Below are positions 35,006-43,675 of a stretch of DNA of 64,000 nt, one piece after another (within the stretch, counting starts at the first letter, position 1; every line of letters begins with the position of its first letter). Below the pieces are notes generated by a model that was given only the letters and a program-made list of their open reading frames with translations, was not told where the DNA came from and did no database searches. The position numbers and the translations under genes were made by a program. The stretch comes from Bacteroidales bacterium (GTDB lineage: Bacteria; Bacteroidota; Bacteroidia; Bacteroidales; VadinHA17): assembly GCA_016715075.1 (NCBI GenBank), contig JADKBK010000020.1:1-64000 (forward strand). The letters are read 5' to 3'.

Positions 35006-35587
35006 CTATTTATTGTATTCATCAAAAAAATCATTCCCCTTATCGTCAGTAATAATAAAAGCTGCCATGTTTTCAACTTTTATTTTCCTGACTGCCTCCA
35101 TACCAAGATCCTCAAAATCAACTATCTCAACTGACTTTATATTTTCAGCGGCAAGTATTGCAGCAGGACCTCCAATTGAACCCAGATAGAAGCCTCCGTG
35201 TTTTTTGCATGCTTCAATAACCTGTCTGCTTCTGTTGCCTTTGGCCAGCATAATCATTGATCCCCCAAGACTCTGGAAGAGATCTACATACAGATCCATT
35301 CTCCCGGCGGTTGTCGGGCCAAAGCTCCCTGATGGCATCCCTTCCGGAGTTTTTGCAGGACCTGCATAATAGACAGGATGATTTTTGAAATAATCTGGCA
35401 TCGGCTTACCATCATCAATCATCTTTTTGATCTGTGCATGTGCAATATCCCGGGCCACGATCAGTGTTCCGGTAAGATTCAGCCTGGTCTTGACAGGATA
35501 TTTTGTAAGTTCTGCCAAAATCTCATTCATCGGGCGGTCGAGATTAATCTCCACCGGTTTTTCAAGTTCCGGCGCCTTCTCAGGCAT
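35006..35587 (-). CDS. fumA: Class I fumarate hydratase, C-terminal (beta) part, out of frame with the rest
   Basis: This frame carries the beta-domain of iron-sulfur fumarase: VEINLDRPMNEILAELTKYP, GTLIVARDIAHAQIKKM, YYAGPAKTPEGMPSGSFGPT and GGFYLGSIGGPAAILA. It is not a separate subunit gene: the preceding frame reaches EDGIF and, when one T is added to the TTTT at 35621-35624 (A on plus), reads on as LEELERNPERFMPEKAPELE into this frame. The rejoined protein of about 536 residues has the single-chain FumA/FumB size. Confidence 0.87.
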   Translation of the reverse strand: MPEKAPELEKPVEINLDRPMNEILAELTKYPVKTRLNLTGTLIVARDIAHAQIKKMIDDGKPMPDYFKNHPVYYAGPAKTPEGMPSGSFGPTTAGRMDLYVDLFQSLGGSMIMLAKGNRSRQVIEACKKHGGFYLGSIGGPAAILAAENIKSVEIVDFEDLGMEAVRKIKVENMAAFIITDDKGNDFFDEYNK

Positions 35588-36615
35588 AAAGCGTTCCGGG
35601 TTTCGTTCAAGTTCTTCCAGAAAATGCCGTCTTCCGTAATTTTACCTTTAATGTTCCTGTCGGCGCTGCAACTCACACCCAATCCAACAGGACATGAAGC
35701 AGCATGCCTTGGAAGACGTATGACTTTTACATCATGAACAAAATATTTACCTCCGAATTGTGCTCCGACTCCATATTCATGGCAGATCTGCTTAATTCTT
35801 TTCTCCCACTCAAGGTCGCGGAATGCTCGTCCTCCATCATTACCTGAAACTGGCAGATTGTCGAGGTATCCGGCCGATGCCTCCTTAACGGTTTTAAGGG
35901 TCGCCTCCGCAGAAGTTCCTCCGATAACCAGGGCAAGATGATAAGGCGGGCATGCAGAGGTTCCGAGATCCCTGATCTTTTCCTTTACAAATTTTATGAG
36001 AGCCTCTTCATTAAGTAACGATTTTGTCTGTTGATACAGGAAGCTTTTATTGGCTGAACCACCTCCCTTGGTAATAAAAAGAAATTCATAGGCATTGCCT
36101 TCTTTGGCATAAATATCTATCTGTGCCGGGAGGTTTGTACCTGTATTTTTTTCATCAAACATAGTAAGAGGAACGATCTGGGAATACCTTAGGTTTTTTC
36201 CCTTATATGTTTCATAAATACCTTTTGAAAGATATTCAGCATCATTAACACCTGTCCATACATTCTCCCCTTTTTTGGCAATTACAATTGCAGTACCGGT
36301 ATCCTGGCACCACGGCAGATCACCTTTGGCAGAAATAACTGTGTTACGGAGCATTATATATGCTACAAACCTGTCATTATCTGTCGCTTCCGGATCTTTG
36401 AGTATTGAGGCCAATTGCTCAAGATGAGCCGTGCGAAGATAAAAAGAGATATCAGAAACAGCCTCTTTTGCAAGCAGCTCAAGGCCTTTAGGATCTACCT
36501 TCAGTATCTTTTTTCCTTCAAAAATTATCGTTTTGACAAAATCTTTTGTAAGCAGACGGTAGCTAGTATCATCCTTTGCCAGCTGAAAAGGTGTTTCGTA
36601 TCTGAATTCAGGCAT
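35527..36615 (-). CDS. fumA: Class I fumarate hydratase, N-terminal (alpha) part (frameshifted)
   Basis: The alpha-domain of a class I, [4Fe-4S]-dependent fumarase that interconverts fumarate and malate in the citric acid cycle. Cluster ligands are expected in LPWCQDTGTA, SACPPYHLALVIGGTSAE and VSCSADRNIKG; GGGSANKSFLYQQ is also typical. ATG at 36615 is preferred to the TTG two codons earlier. The last 25 residues of this ORF are frame-shift noise after EDGIF. A one-base loss in a T homopolymer is the simplest cause, either real or a sequencing error. The gene stands alone between the cytochrome fusion and the GH2 gene. Confidence 0.88.
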   Translation of the reverse strand: MPEFRYETPFQLAKDDTSYRLLTKDFVKTIIFEGKKILKVDPKGLELLAKEAVSDISFYLRTAHLEQLASILKDPEATDNDRFVAYIMLRNTVISAKGDLPWCQDTGTAIVIAKKGENVWTGVNDAEYLSKGIYETYKGKNLRYSQIVPLTMFDEKNTGTNLPAQIDIYAKEGNAYEFLFITKGGGSANKSFLYQQTKSLLNEEALIKFVKEKIRDLGTSACPPYHLALVIGGTSAEATLKTVKEASAGYLDNLPVSGNDGGRAFRDLEWEKRIKQICHEYGVGAQFGGKYFVHDVKVIRLPRHAASCPVGLGVSCSADRNIKGKITEDGIFWKNLNETRNALCLRRRRNLKNRWRLISTAR

Positions 36616-36754
36616 AATCAAGGATATTTAGTTAATAATTAAACATTCTGACGATGGGATATCAACCATAAAAATACATTTTAATGCGTTATGGAATAAC
36701 AATTGAAATATAAAATTGACATGCCAGTAAATCCTATAAACCTTTTGTGGGATA

Positions 36755-36825
36755 CTTCGTGCCCCTTTGTGTTTAAATTGTTGAAGATTAAACACGAAGG
36801 ACACAAAGGGTTCACAAAGGAACAC
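36755..36825. repeat. CACAAAGGACAC-type dispersed repeat, copy 1
   Basis: TTAAACACGAAGGACACAAA, continuing GGGTTCACAAAGGAACAC, lies here together with an inverted, shorter arm CTTCGTGCCCCTTTGTGTTTAA about 20 bases before it. A near-identical core occurs in inverse orientation at 41145-41192. It occupies the spacer between fumarase and GH2 and has no coding capacity. Confidence 0.65.
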
Positions 36826-36870
36826 AACGGGGAAGAAAAGGATTTGCAGTCTACCTGATTTCGTCCCTGT

Positions 36871-39768
36871 CTATTTTGCAGAGACAATCTTCAGTGTTAC
36901 CAGGCCTTCAAATTTATCACCCCTGTTCAATGGCCTTCTTTCTGACTCCAGGTGTGATGCAAAAAAGATCTCTGCTCCCCCGTTCGAGTAATCTGCAATG
37001 AGGAAATTAACTGAATTCCCTTTTACCCATGATCGATATGACGCTGTTCCATCAGATATCGCTGCAATTCCTATACCGTCTGCATTTGTCAGAGCTGCCC
37101 AGTAAACATTATTCTTTGTCGATCTGAAATCATTGGTCCCCAATGAATTTGCATCGAGCCTCCACTCCCCTTCCGGTTTGACTCCAAAACTGGTCAGATA
37201 AAATGCATCGTTGGGGAAAGGTACTGCCTGCCCGACGGTTCGCCCGATATGCCACCCGGGATATGAAGACCAGAATCCCTTGCGGTACCAGCTCATGTTT
37301 TTATTAGATCCCGGGACAGAAAATACCAGCCCGACCTGTCTTGGATTAACATCTTCAGTTGCCGTGAAGCTGTATTTAATGCTAAGCATGCCTGCCTTCA
37401 GGAAATAGTAATCAAGTGTTATTTCCGCTTCCTTGTAAGTGCCTTTAACTGTTATATTTACGGTATCATTAACAACTGATGAAACAACTGAATTTACTTT
37501 CCAGTCAAGACATGTACTGTTAATAAAAGGTATATTAAGGCTATGTTCTGTTTTGCATTCCTGACTGTGCAATGGAAGTATCATAAGTTCAGCTCCATTA
37601 TTAAGTACAGTGTCTTTCCTGTAAACAGCCAGAATGATCTTACCTTTTGCCTTATCAAACGTCCAGTTCAGATCACCGCCTGAAATATGAATGGCCGATA
37701 AGTCTTCTGTTTTCGATATTGTTTCTACGGATGCTGATCCGAAAGGAAAATATTCATGATTAACTTCTCCTATCTCAACGGATGATTCATCAATGAGAAG
37801 GTTAGATGGTGAATAGATCTTCAATCCAAGTATTTGCCCGTTTATTTTACCGGACAAAGGGCTGATTTTCAGAATACCTGAGTTATGAGGTGCAACATCC
37901 ACAGCAGATATTCCCTTTTGACCTGCCACCTCCCACTCGAACCGGCAGTCTTTAAGATTTGTAAAATCAAACCTGTTTTCAACCTGCAGAAGAATCTCAT
38001 TTCCGTCTGTAAGGGAAGCCTTCCTGTTACCGATTATTACAGGGCAATAGGTTTTTCTGACGTGATAATATTCCGGTTTCATTCGTCTCCACCCATCTAT
38101 CGGACCCCACTCTCCATAACCCACAAGTTTTCCTTCCGGCAGCATGAATGCATCATCAATTCCTGACCAGAGAGCTCCTCCAAGGCAGCCTTTTGTCCTG
38201 TACATCTTCTCCCACATCCTGTAAAATCCCTGAACCCAGGTATCCCTTACACCGGGATCAGTTGCAATCTCCTGACGGTTATATGTATTCAGATGACAGT
38301 ATTCCCCAAAAAGGAGTGGCCGTTCAAAAGTTTCAGCAACCTCAGGCCCTTTTGGTCCCGGGTAGTGCATATTTGCTATTGGCATGGAGACACTCCCATA
38401 ATTATTATAAATGCCATAAGCCTGGTCATGAAAGGTTTTTGGTCGGGTGGGGTCAAGACTATCAGCTTCTTGCTGTGCAGCTTTCCAATTGTCAGTCCAG
38501 GCAGATTCATTGGCAAGTGACCATATTATAATTCCGGGGTGATTCCTGTAGTAAGTTACTGTCTCCCTTGTCGTTTTCAGTAATTCCCGGCGCAGCCTGA
38601 TGTCCCAGGCATCATTGAATTTCAGGCTTACATTGGCATTATGACCAATCCAGACCAGGGGGTTCTCAAGTTCAACGTATAAGCCTATCGAATCACAAAG
38701 ACTAATGAATTCTTCTGCAGGCGGATAATGAGAAGTTCTGATATAATTTACATTGGCCGCCTTATAAAGTAAGGCATCTTTCTTCCAGAGCTCCATATTC
38801 AGGCTCCTGCCTGTAAGCGGATGTACCTCATGACGGTTTACTCCATGCAGTTTTACCGGGGCCCCATTAAGGAACAGCTGGTTACCAGCGATCTCCAGTT
38901 CCCTGAATCCTACATTTTTTTCAATGACCTCTTTCCCTGAAGAAGAGGTGAGCTCAATTCTGAGCTTATAGAGATTGGGATATTCTGCATTCCATTTTAA
39001 AGGATTCAATACATCAAGAGTTATATTTTCTGACAATTCATTAAAGTCAGTTATCGCCAGATTAATCAGTTTCCCTGCAACAATCTTACCTTCAGGAGAA
39101 ATAAGATCAATCTGCAGTTTCCCCTCCTTTACTCCTTTATTTGAATTTCTGAAAGCGAGCTCTATCTGAAGCCTGGCATTCATATACTGTTCATCGAGAT
39201 CTGTTTTGATAAAAATATCCGAGATATGAAAATCCGGTACCGGGAATAGCGTGACTTTCCTCGGAATTCCGCCAAGCGGATGAGCTGCGTATTGAGAGCC
39301 GCATGACAGTGTATCGGCGATTGATTCACTCATCACCTCTACAGTCAGGCAATTGAGACCTTTTTTGAGAAATGCAGTTACATCTGCTTCAAAGACATTA
39401 AAGCCGCCGGTATGGGAAGCGGCTTTCTTACCGTTAAGCCAGACAATTGCATCGCTGTAAACAGCGTCGAACCTGAGAATTATTCTTTTCCCGGACCATT
39501 CCTCAGGTACCGTAAATCTGGTCTGATATGCGGCTCTGTCTCCCTTTTTTACCTGAAATCCCTGCATGATCCATTCTCCTGGAACCTGGATATCCTTCCA
39601 TCCTGAATGAAATTCGGATGACTCATAAACATTCCGGTCGGGTGAGGGGTTGAATTTCCAGGTGCCGTTAAGGCTGATGGAGGAGCCCACAGGAACGGGG
39701 ATATACTGTGCTGTTGAATATGAAACGGATAACAACAGGATTGAAAGAGCGATAATCAGATTCTTCAT
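36871..39768 (-). CDS. Glycoside hydrolase family 2 beta-galactosidase-like enzyme, exported
   Basis: Start chosen at the ATG at 39768, which gives a signal peptide (MKNLIIALSILLLSVSYSTA, cleaved near AQY); the frame is open 17 codons further up from a TTG. The 965-residue enzyme shows the GH2 jelly-roll (SLNGTWKFNPSP), immunoglobulin-like domains, GVNRHEVHPLTGRSLN, the acid/base SLANES (E421) and the nucleophile PLLFGEY (E489), plus a LacZ-type C-terminal beta-sandwich (SWYRKGFWSSYPGWHIGRTV). It would remove terminal beta-galactose, or another beta-hexose, from glycans outside the cytoplasm. No regulator or SusCD neighbours are present. Confidence 0.93.
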   Translation of the reverse strand: MKNLIIALSILLLSVSYSTAQYIPVPVGSSISLNGTWKFNPSPDRNVYESSEFHSGWKDIQVPGEWIMQGFQVKKGDRAAYQTRFTVPEEWSGKRIILRFDAVYSDAIVWLNGKKAASHTGGFNVFEADVTAFLKKGLNCLTVEVMSESIADTLSCGSQYAAHPLGGIPRKVTLFPVPDFHISDIFIKTDLDEQYMNARLQIELAFRNSNKGVKEGKLQIDLISPEGKIVAGKLINLAITDFNELSENITLDVLNPLKWNAEYPNLYKLRIELTSSSGKEVIEKNVGFRELEIAGNQLFLNGAPVKLHGVNRHEVHPLTGRSLNMELWKKDALLYKAANVNYIRTSHYPPAEEFISLCDSIGLYVELENPLVWIGHNANVSLKFNDAWDIRLRRELLKTTRETVTYYRNHPGIIIWSLANESAWTDNWKAAQQEADSLDPTRPKTFHDQAYGIYNNYGSVSMPIANMHYPGPKGPEVAETFERPLLFGEYCHLNTYNRQEIATDPGVRDTWVQGFYRMWEKMYRTKGCLGGALWSGIDDAFMLPEGKLVGYGEWGPIDGWRRMKPEYYHVRKTYCPVIIGNRKASLTDGNEILLQVENRFDFTNLKDCRFEWEVAGQKGISAVDVAPHNSGILKISPLSGKINGQILGLKIYSPSNLLIDESSVEIGEVNHEYFPFGSASVETISKTEDLSAIHISGGDLNWTFDKAKGKIILAVYRKDTVLNNGAELMILPLHSQECKTEHSLNIPFINSTCLDWKVNSVVSSVVNDTVNITVKGTYKEAEITLDYYFLKAGMLSIKYSFTATEDVNPRQVGLVFSVPGSNKNMSWYRKGFWSSYPGWHIGRTVGQAVPFPNDAFYLTSFGVKPEGEWRLDANSLGTNDFRSTKNNVYWAALTNADGIGIAAISDGTASYRSWVKGNSVNFLIADYSNGGAEIFFASHLESERRPLNRGDKFEGLVTLKIVSAK

Positions 39769-39822
39769 ATTGGCAGGTTTTACTGCTACCAAATTATTAT
39801 AAAATACGACATTCAACAAATA

Positions 39823-40032
39823 TTACGGTGCGCTGCACCTTAATTGCTATTTGGTTTTATCATGCTACAAATATTTTGGTGCTCTGCACCAAAAAAATTC
39901 ATCCACATGTTTGATTTCAAATCAGATTATGCAATGCACCAAAAGAAAATGCTTGCATATCCCTGATATTGAATTTCATGGAGCATGCGAGCATAAGAAT
40001 GCTTTTTCACCTCTTTGACTTCCGTACTAATA
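39823..40032. repeat. REP-bearing repeat unit, copy 1 (187-bp unit plus lead sequence)
   Basis: Lead sequence TTACGGTGCGCTGCACC forms a GGTGC-GCT-GCACC hairpin (39827-39839). The 187-bp unit from 39846 includes a perfect 9-bp stem TTTTGGTGC/GCACCAAAA around TCT (39874-39894). These match the palindromes that flank the transposase gene at 40342. Confidence 0.85.
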
Positions 40033-40219
40033 GCTATTTGGTTTTATCATGCTACAAATATTTTGGTGCTCTGCACCAAAAAAATTCATCCACATGTTTG
40101 ATTTCAAATCAGATTATGCAATGCACCAAAAGAAAATGCTTGCATATCCCTGATATTGAATTTCATGGAGCATGCGAGCATAAGAATGCTTTTTCACCTC
40201 TTTGACTTCCGTACTAATA
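40033..40219. repeat. Tandem copy 2 of the 187-bp REP unit
   Basis: Base for base the same as 39846-40032 by eye, starting at GCTATTTGGTTTTATCATGC and ending at TTCCGTACTAATA. The lack of differences points to a recent duplication. Confidence 0.9.
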
Positions 40220-40267
40220 GTATTATACTCTAAAAACGTTGTTATACGACATTTCAAATAAGAAAAC

Positions 40268-40912
40268 AATGCGGCAGAGCCGCAAAATATTTGTAGAAAA
40301 TATTCATAGAGAGATATCAAAGGTGCAGAGCACCGAAATTTTCAATCCCATTTTTTAATATCATCAAAAAAATCGAAAACATATTCATCTTTAAATTCAA
40401 TATCATTTTCTATTAACATCCCAAGGTATTCATCCCGAAAATGAGTTTTTTTGTGATGTTCATCCTGAGATAGAATATATTTTGCAACAGAGTCAATCTG
40501 TTGATGAGAATAGGTGAATGCTCCATAACCAACCTGCCAAGCAAATGGGAAACCTGAAAGTTTCTCTTTTTTGATCCATTTATTAGATGAAGTTTTAATT
40601 TCTTCTACAAGATCCGGAATAAGATGATTCAGATTATAGCCTAATAAAATATGTATATGATCAGGCATTGCACCTATAGCAAGCATCTTGTGATGATGGT
40701 TCTGAACAATTCCTGTTATATACATTTCCAGATTATTTTTCCATTGTTTTTTAATAAGGGCATCTCTGTTCTTAACAGCAAAAACCAATTGGAAATAACA
40801 TTTTGTGTAAGTATTTGCCATGACTTATTTAGTTAAAAGATTACGGTGCGATGCACCTTAATTGCTATTTGGTTTTATCATGCTACCAATATTTTGGCGC
40901 TCTGCACCAAAA
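40268..40912 (-). mobile_element. IS200/RAYT-type element with REP palindromic ends
   Basis: The transposase gene (40342-40821) is bracketed by palindromes: GCGGC-AGA-GCCGC at 40268-40280 and GGTGC-AGA-GCACC at 40322-40334 downstream, and GGTGC-GAT-GCACC (40845-40857) and GGCGC-TCT-GCACC (about 40896-40908) upstream. Y1 transposases recognise such subterminal hairpins as single strands. There are no terminal inverted repeats or target duplications, as expected for this class. Confidence 0.75.
40342..40821 (-). CDS. tnpA: IS200-like Y1 transposase (REP-associated tyrosine transposase)
   Basis: A 159-residue HUH single-strand transposase. The metal-binding H-U-H is H55-I56-H57 in MPDHIHILL and the nucleophilic tyrosine is Y115 in SVAKYILSQDEHHKK. 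TYTKCYFQLVFAVKNRDALI at the N-terminus and AWQVGYGAFTYSHQQID before the catalytic helix are typical for Bacteroidota members of this class. The protein nicks and rejoins single-stranded DNA at hairpins; domesticated members (RAYTs) mobilise REP sequences. Full length and all key residues are present, so it could be active. The surrounding REP copies and the duplicated 187-bp unit support recent action. Confidence 0.93.
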   Translation of the reverse strand: MANTYTKCYFQLVFAVKNRDALIKKQWKNNLEMYITGIVQNHHHKMLAIGAMPDHIHILLGYNLNHLIPDLVEEIKTSSNKWIKKEKLSGFPFAWQVGYGAFTYSHQQIDSVAKYILSQDEHHKKTHFRDEYLGMLIENDIEFKDEYVFDFFDDIKKWD

Positions 40913-41010
40913 AAATTCATCCACATGTTTGATTTCAAATCAGATTATGCAATGCACCAAAAGAAAACTTTTGCACATCCATGATATTAAATATTATGGA
41001 GCATTCAAAA
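40840..41010. repeat. Third, diverged copy of the REP unit
   Basis: TTACGGTGCGATGCACCTTAATT plus a unit starting at 40864 is almost the same as the 187-bp unit for about 110 bases, then diverges (AAACTTTTGCACATCC in place of AAATGCTTGCATATCC). It lies immediately upstream of the transposase gene and supplies its right end. Confidence 0.8.
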
Positions 41011-41144
41011 TGAACACTTTCGAGCAATCCAGGGCCAAGGGAGGTATGAATCTTAAAGGAACAATCCAATACCTTCCTGAAAACATCTTCAATATTCATA
41101 GTTTTCATCTATCTTTTGTATTATTTATTGAATACCTTAGTTTC

Positions 41145-41192
41145 TTCCCTTTGTGTCCTTCGTGAATCCCTTCGTGTCCTTCGTGTTTAATA
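41145..41192. repeat. CACAAAGGACAC-type dispersed repeat, copy 2
   Basis: CCCTTTGTGTCCTTCGTGAA followed by TCCCTTCGTGTCCTTCGTG and TTTAATAA is the inverse of the element at 36790-36820 with few differences. It lies at the end of the spacer between the REP region and the lamin-tail gene. Confidence 0.65.
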
Positions 41193-41217
41193 ATCATACA
41201 CTCTTGCCAATAAATAA

Positions 41218-43581
41218 TCACCTCCTTATTACTGTGCACACTTTTTTCCATTTCCTGGTTTTGCCGGCTTCATCATACATTGTAATGAGGACGATATAAA
41301 TGCCTGTATCAACCATTGATCCATCCTCTGCGGCACACTCCCATATTAATGTTGCCTCCGGTCCGACATACATATTTTCAGCAATCTTCCTCACAAAACT
41401 GCCCCATTCATCGAAAATGGTAACAGATACAATGTTGCTGTTCCCTGTCAGCCTTAAATCGATCACAAGCACATCTTCAAAACCATCAGCATCAGGAGTG
41501 ATCCGGGAGGAGGAGAGATTCACCATATCTGATCCCGGAGGCTTATCAGACCAGACTGAGTTCTTTGCCCCGGGAGTTCCCCATCCGGAGCTTTCAGATG
41601 CAGAATGCCAGTTAGCTTCCTCCTCGGAACTACTTGCAGGGTTGATCTTTTCGAGTGCAATACCCTCATAACCTGATAAAAGAGGTGCATGCATTTTCTC
41701 ACTGTAGGATAATTCATCAATCTTAATAAGCTCCCTGCTGTAAAGGATCAGATGCCCTTCGTCATCAGACATTGAAGGCAAGTCGCTGATTTCGGAGAGG
41801 CATTCCGGATCTGCGGTGAAATATCGCATCAAAATCTCCTCAGGAGAGGTAGTCACAGCATAATATTTTCCGGGAAGAATGCATCTATGTTCCTGCGAAA
41901 CCATGCAGATCTGGGAAGTGTCACCGCTGTCATCATTTACAGATACAAGCCCGAGCCTTGATGCATCAATTATTTTTTGGGAAGGATTAAAAAATTCCAG
42001 ATAATCAGGATCCCCAGGCAAAGGATTAAAAAGCAGCTCATTAAAGAGAATATCTCCTGACTCAGCCTGTACGGTAAGACCAAAAAAGAATTTATTTTTC
42101 GGAAGTTTATTTCCTGCGAAATCCAGAATATCCCCCAGTATATCAAGTTGAGATACTTCTCCCTCTTCAAGCGGAGTGCTTAATCTCAGGTAGAATTTTC
42201 TGTACAGGGGGTCCGCCAGATCTATGCTCAGAGGAGAGTTGTCATCAATTTTTATACTATCAGTCATACTCAGCAGGTCAAATAATGGTTCTGGTGATCT
42301 GACTGAAAGGAGAAGGCTGTCTTCCGGGAAAATTATAAGATCTCCTGAGAACCGGGTGTCAGGATTATCGCCCGATACGGAGTTGACTTTCCCGGGCGTA
42401 CCTCCCTGACGTGACTCAGATGCGGTCCAATTGCCCTTGAAAAAGAAAGGATAGCCTGTGTCGATCATTTCAAGTGACCAGCCTCCTTTTGATTTTAACT
42501 CATCATTGTACCATTCCGAAGAATAATCAACTCCATGAATCAGGGTTCCATGAGAATCGAAAAGCAGGAGCAATTTGCCATTATCTGTCAATGCGGGAAA
42601 TTGTTTGAGCCCGATAACTTTCCCAAAGCGTGCAAATGCAGTGGTATCCCGGGCAGAACAAATTATAAGTGTGCCTGAAGGTTTAATGATTATTTCCGGG
42701 AAAAGGTAATCCTGCTCACCTGCGGTGATTTTCCAATTCTTCAGATTGAAGGGAAAGTCCCTCCTGTTTGTGATCTCAATATATTCTCCGTCCGGCAGAG
42801 AGACCACAGGTTCAGGATCTGCCATTATTTCTGAAATAACAACATCACCTGTCTCCGCCTCAGCAGTAATATCAGGTTCATCTTCATCCTCGTGGAAGAT
42901 GCCATTTATATGCAGCTCATCGAACCATAACAGCCGGTCACGTCCCGATGTGTAGGTGTAGCTGATCACAAACCAGGAACAGGTAAACAATTCCATATCG
43001 AGACCTGAAGCTGTATTGACAGGAACATCAGGCATCCTGCAGATTGAAACGGTCCAATTGCCGCCAGTAGTTCTTTCTGCAATAATCCTTACGGCATCCG
43101 TAGAGCCGATAATGTTTTGCCAGTTCACTTTACAGTTAACAACGGCAGTTATCTCATTCCCCATTATTTTCCAGAGACGGAGAGTATCGTCATACCCTGT
43201 GAGATTTACTCCAAGCGCATATCCGTTAGTTGTTCCACTGGTATAAGCTGTGGAAGGATCGGTATCTGACATCAGGAATACGGCCCAGCTATTAGATGAT
43301 GACGGATCATAGCCATGACGGATTATAAAGCTCCAGGTCACCTTTCCTTCATCAGGCTGAAGAGAATCAAGAGGCAGACCGATCTGGTCAGTACCGGCAA
43401 CAGTGTTATCAAAAACATGATGCAATGAATATCCTCCTGAAAGACTTCCGGAAGTATCGGCTTTCCAGCGGCCATCAGCACTTTGCCGCCAGTGAAACAG
43501 ATTACCGGGTTCAAAATCTTCCACAATCTGTCCGTATGCCAGACATGGCAAAAGATATATCAGCAAAATAACTTTTTTCAT
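41218..43581 (-). CDS. Secreted protein with two lamin-tail domains and a FlgD-like C-terminal domain
   Basis: A 787-residue exported protein. After a signal peptide (MKKVILLIYLLPCLAYG) comes a lectin-like sandwich domain (about 20-225), then a lamin-tail domain (GDVVISEIMADPEPV ... DGEYIEITNRRDFPFNLKNW), a spacer and a second lamin-tail domain (GDILFNELLFNPLPGDPDYL ... EFFNPSQKII). The C-terminus (SSRITPDADGFEDVLVIDLR ... VDTGIYIVLITMYDEAGKTR) is the FlgD/CHU_C-like Ig fold used by surface proteins of gliding and related Bacteroidota. Such proteins are probably exported by T9SS, often next to comEC or DNA-uptake genes; no such neighbour is seen. Binding target unknown. Confidence 0.85.
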   Translation of the reverse strand: MKKVILLIYLLPCLAYGQIVEDFEPGNLFHWRQSADGRWKADTSGSLSGGYSLHHVFDNTVAGTDQIGLPLDSLQPDEGKVTWSFIIRHGYDPSSSNSWAVFLMSDTDPSTAYTSGTTNGYALGVNLTGYDDTLRLWKIMGNEITAVVNCKVNWQNIIGSTDAVRIIAERTTGGNWTVSICRMPDVPVNTASGLDMELFTCSWFVISYTYTSGRDRLLWFDELHINGIFHEDEDEPDITAEAETGDVVISEIMADPEPVVSLPDGEYIEITNRRDFPFNLKNWKITAGEQDYLFPEIIIKPSGTLIICSARDTTAFARFGKVIGLKQFPALTDNGKLLLLFDSHGTLIHGVDYSSEWYNDELKSKGGWSLEMIDTGYPFFFKGNWTASESRQGGTPGKVNSVSGDNPDTRFSGDLIIFPEDSLLLSVRSPEPLFDLLSMTDSIKIDDNSPLSIDLADPLYRKFYLRLSTPLEEGEVSQLDILGDILDFAGNKLPKNKFFFGLTVQAESGDILFNELLFNPLPGDPDYLEFFNPSQKIIDASRLGLVSVNDDSGDTSQICMVSQEHRCILPGKYYAVTTSPEEILMRYFTADPECLSEISDLPSMSDDEGHLILYSRELIKIDELSYSEKMHAPLLSGYEGIALEKINPASSSEEEANWHSASESSGWGTPGAKNSVWSDKPPGSDMVNLSSSRITPDADGFEDVLVIDLRLTGNSNIVSVTIFDEWGSFVRKIAENMYVGPEATLIWECAAEDGSMVDTGIYIVLITMYDEAGKTRKWKKVCTVIRR

Positions 43582-43633
43582 GCAGCGGGACGAAAAGAAA
43601 AAAAAGCTAATTTTGACCGAATTAATATAAAAG

Positions 43634-43665
43634 TAAATCTAATAAATTATCACTAAAATTCCAAA
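43634..43665 (-). promoter_or_regulatory. Promoter of the lamin-tail protein gene
   Basis: On the minus strand TTTG (43665-43662) and TAGATTTA (43641-43634; 7 of 8 to TAnnTTTG) are 20 bases apart, the preferred spacing in Bacteroidota. The start codon follows 52 bases later. Confidence 0.6.
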
Positions 43666-43675
43666 CAAAATAACT

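Noticed and set aside
35006..36615. Two-subunit (alpha/beta) fumarase
   Set aside because: The ORFs overlap in different frames, the upstream one ends in unrelated residues, and a single added T yields a continuous single-chain enzyme.
39969..41165. ORFs across the REP region other than tnpA
   Set aside because: They are translations of the repeated 187-bp unit and recur with the repeat (HIPDIEFHGA and similar), not independent genes.
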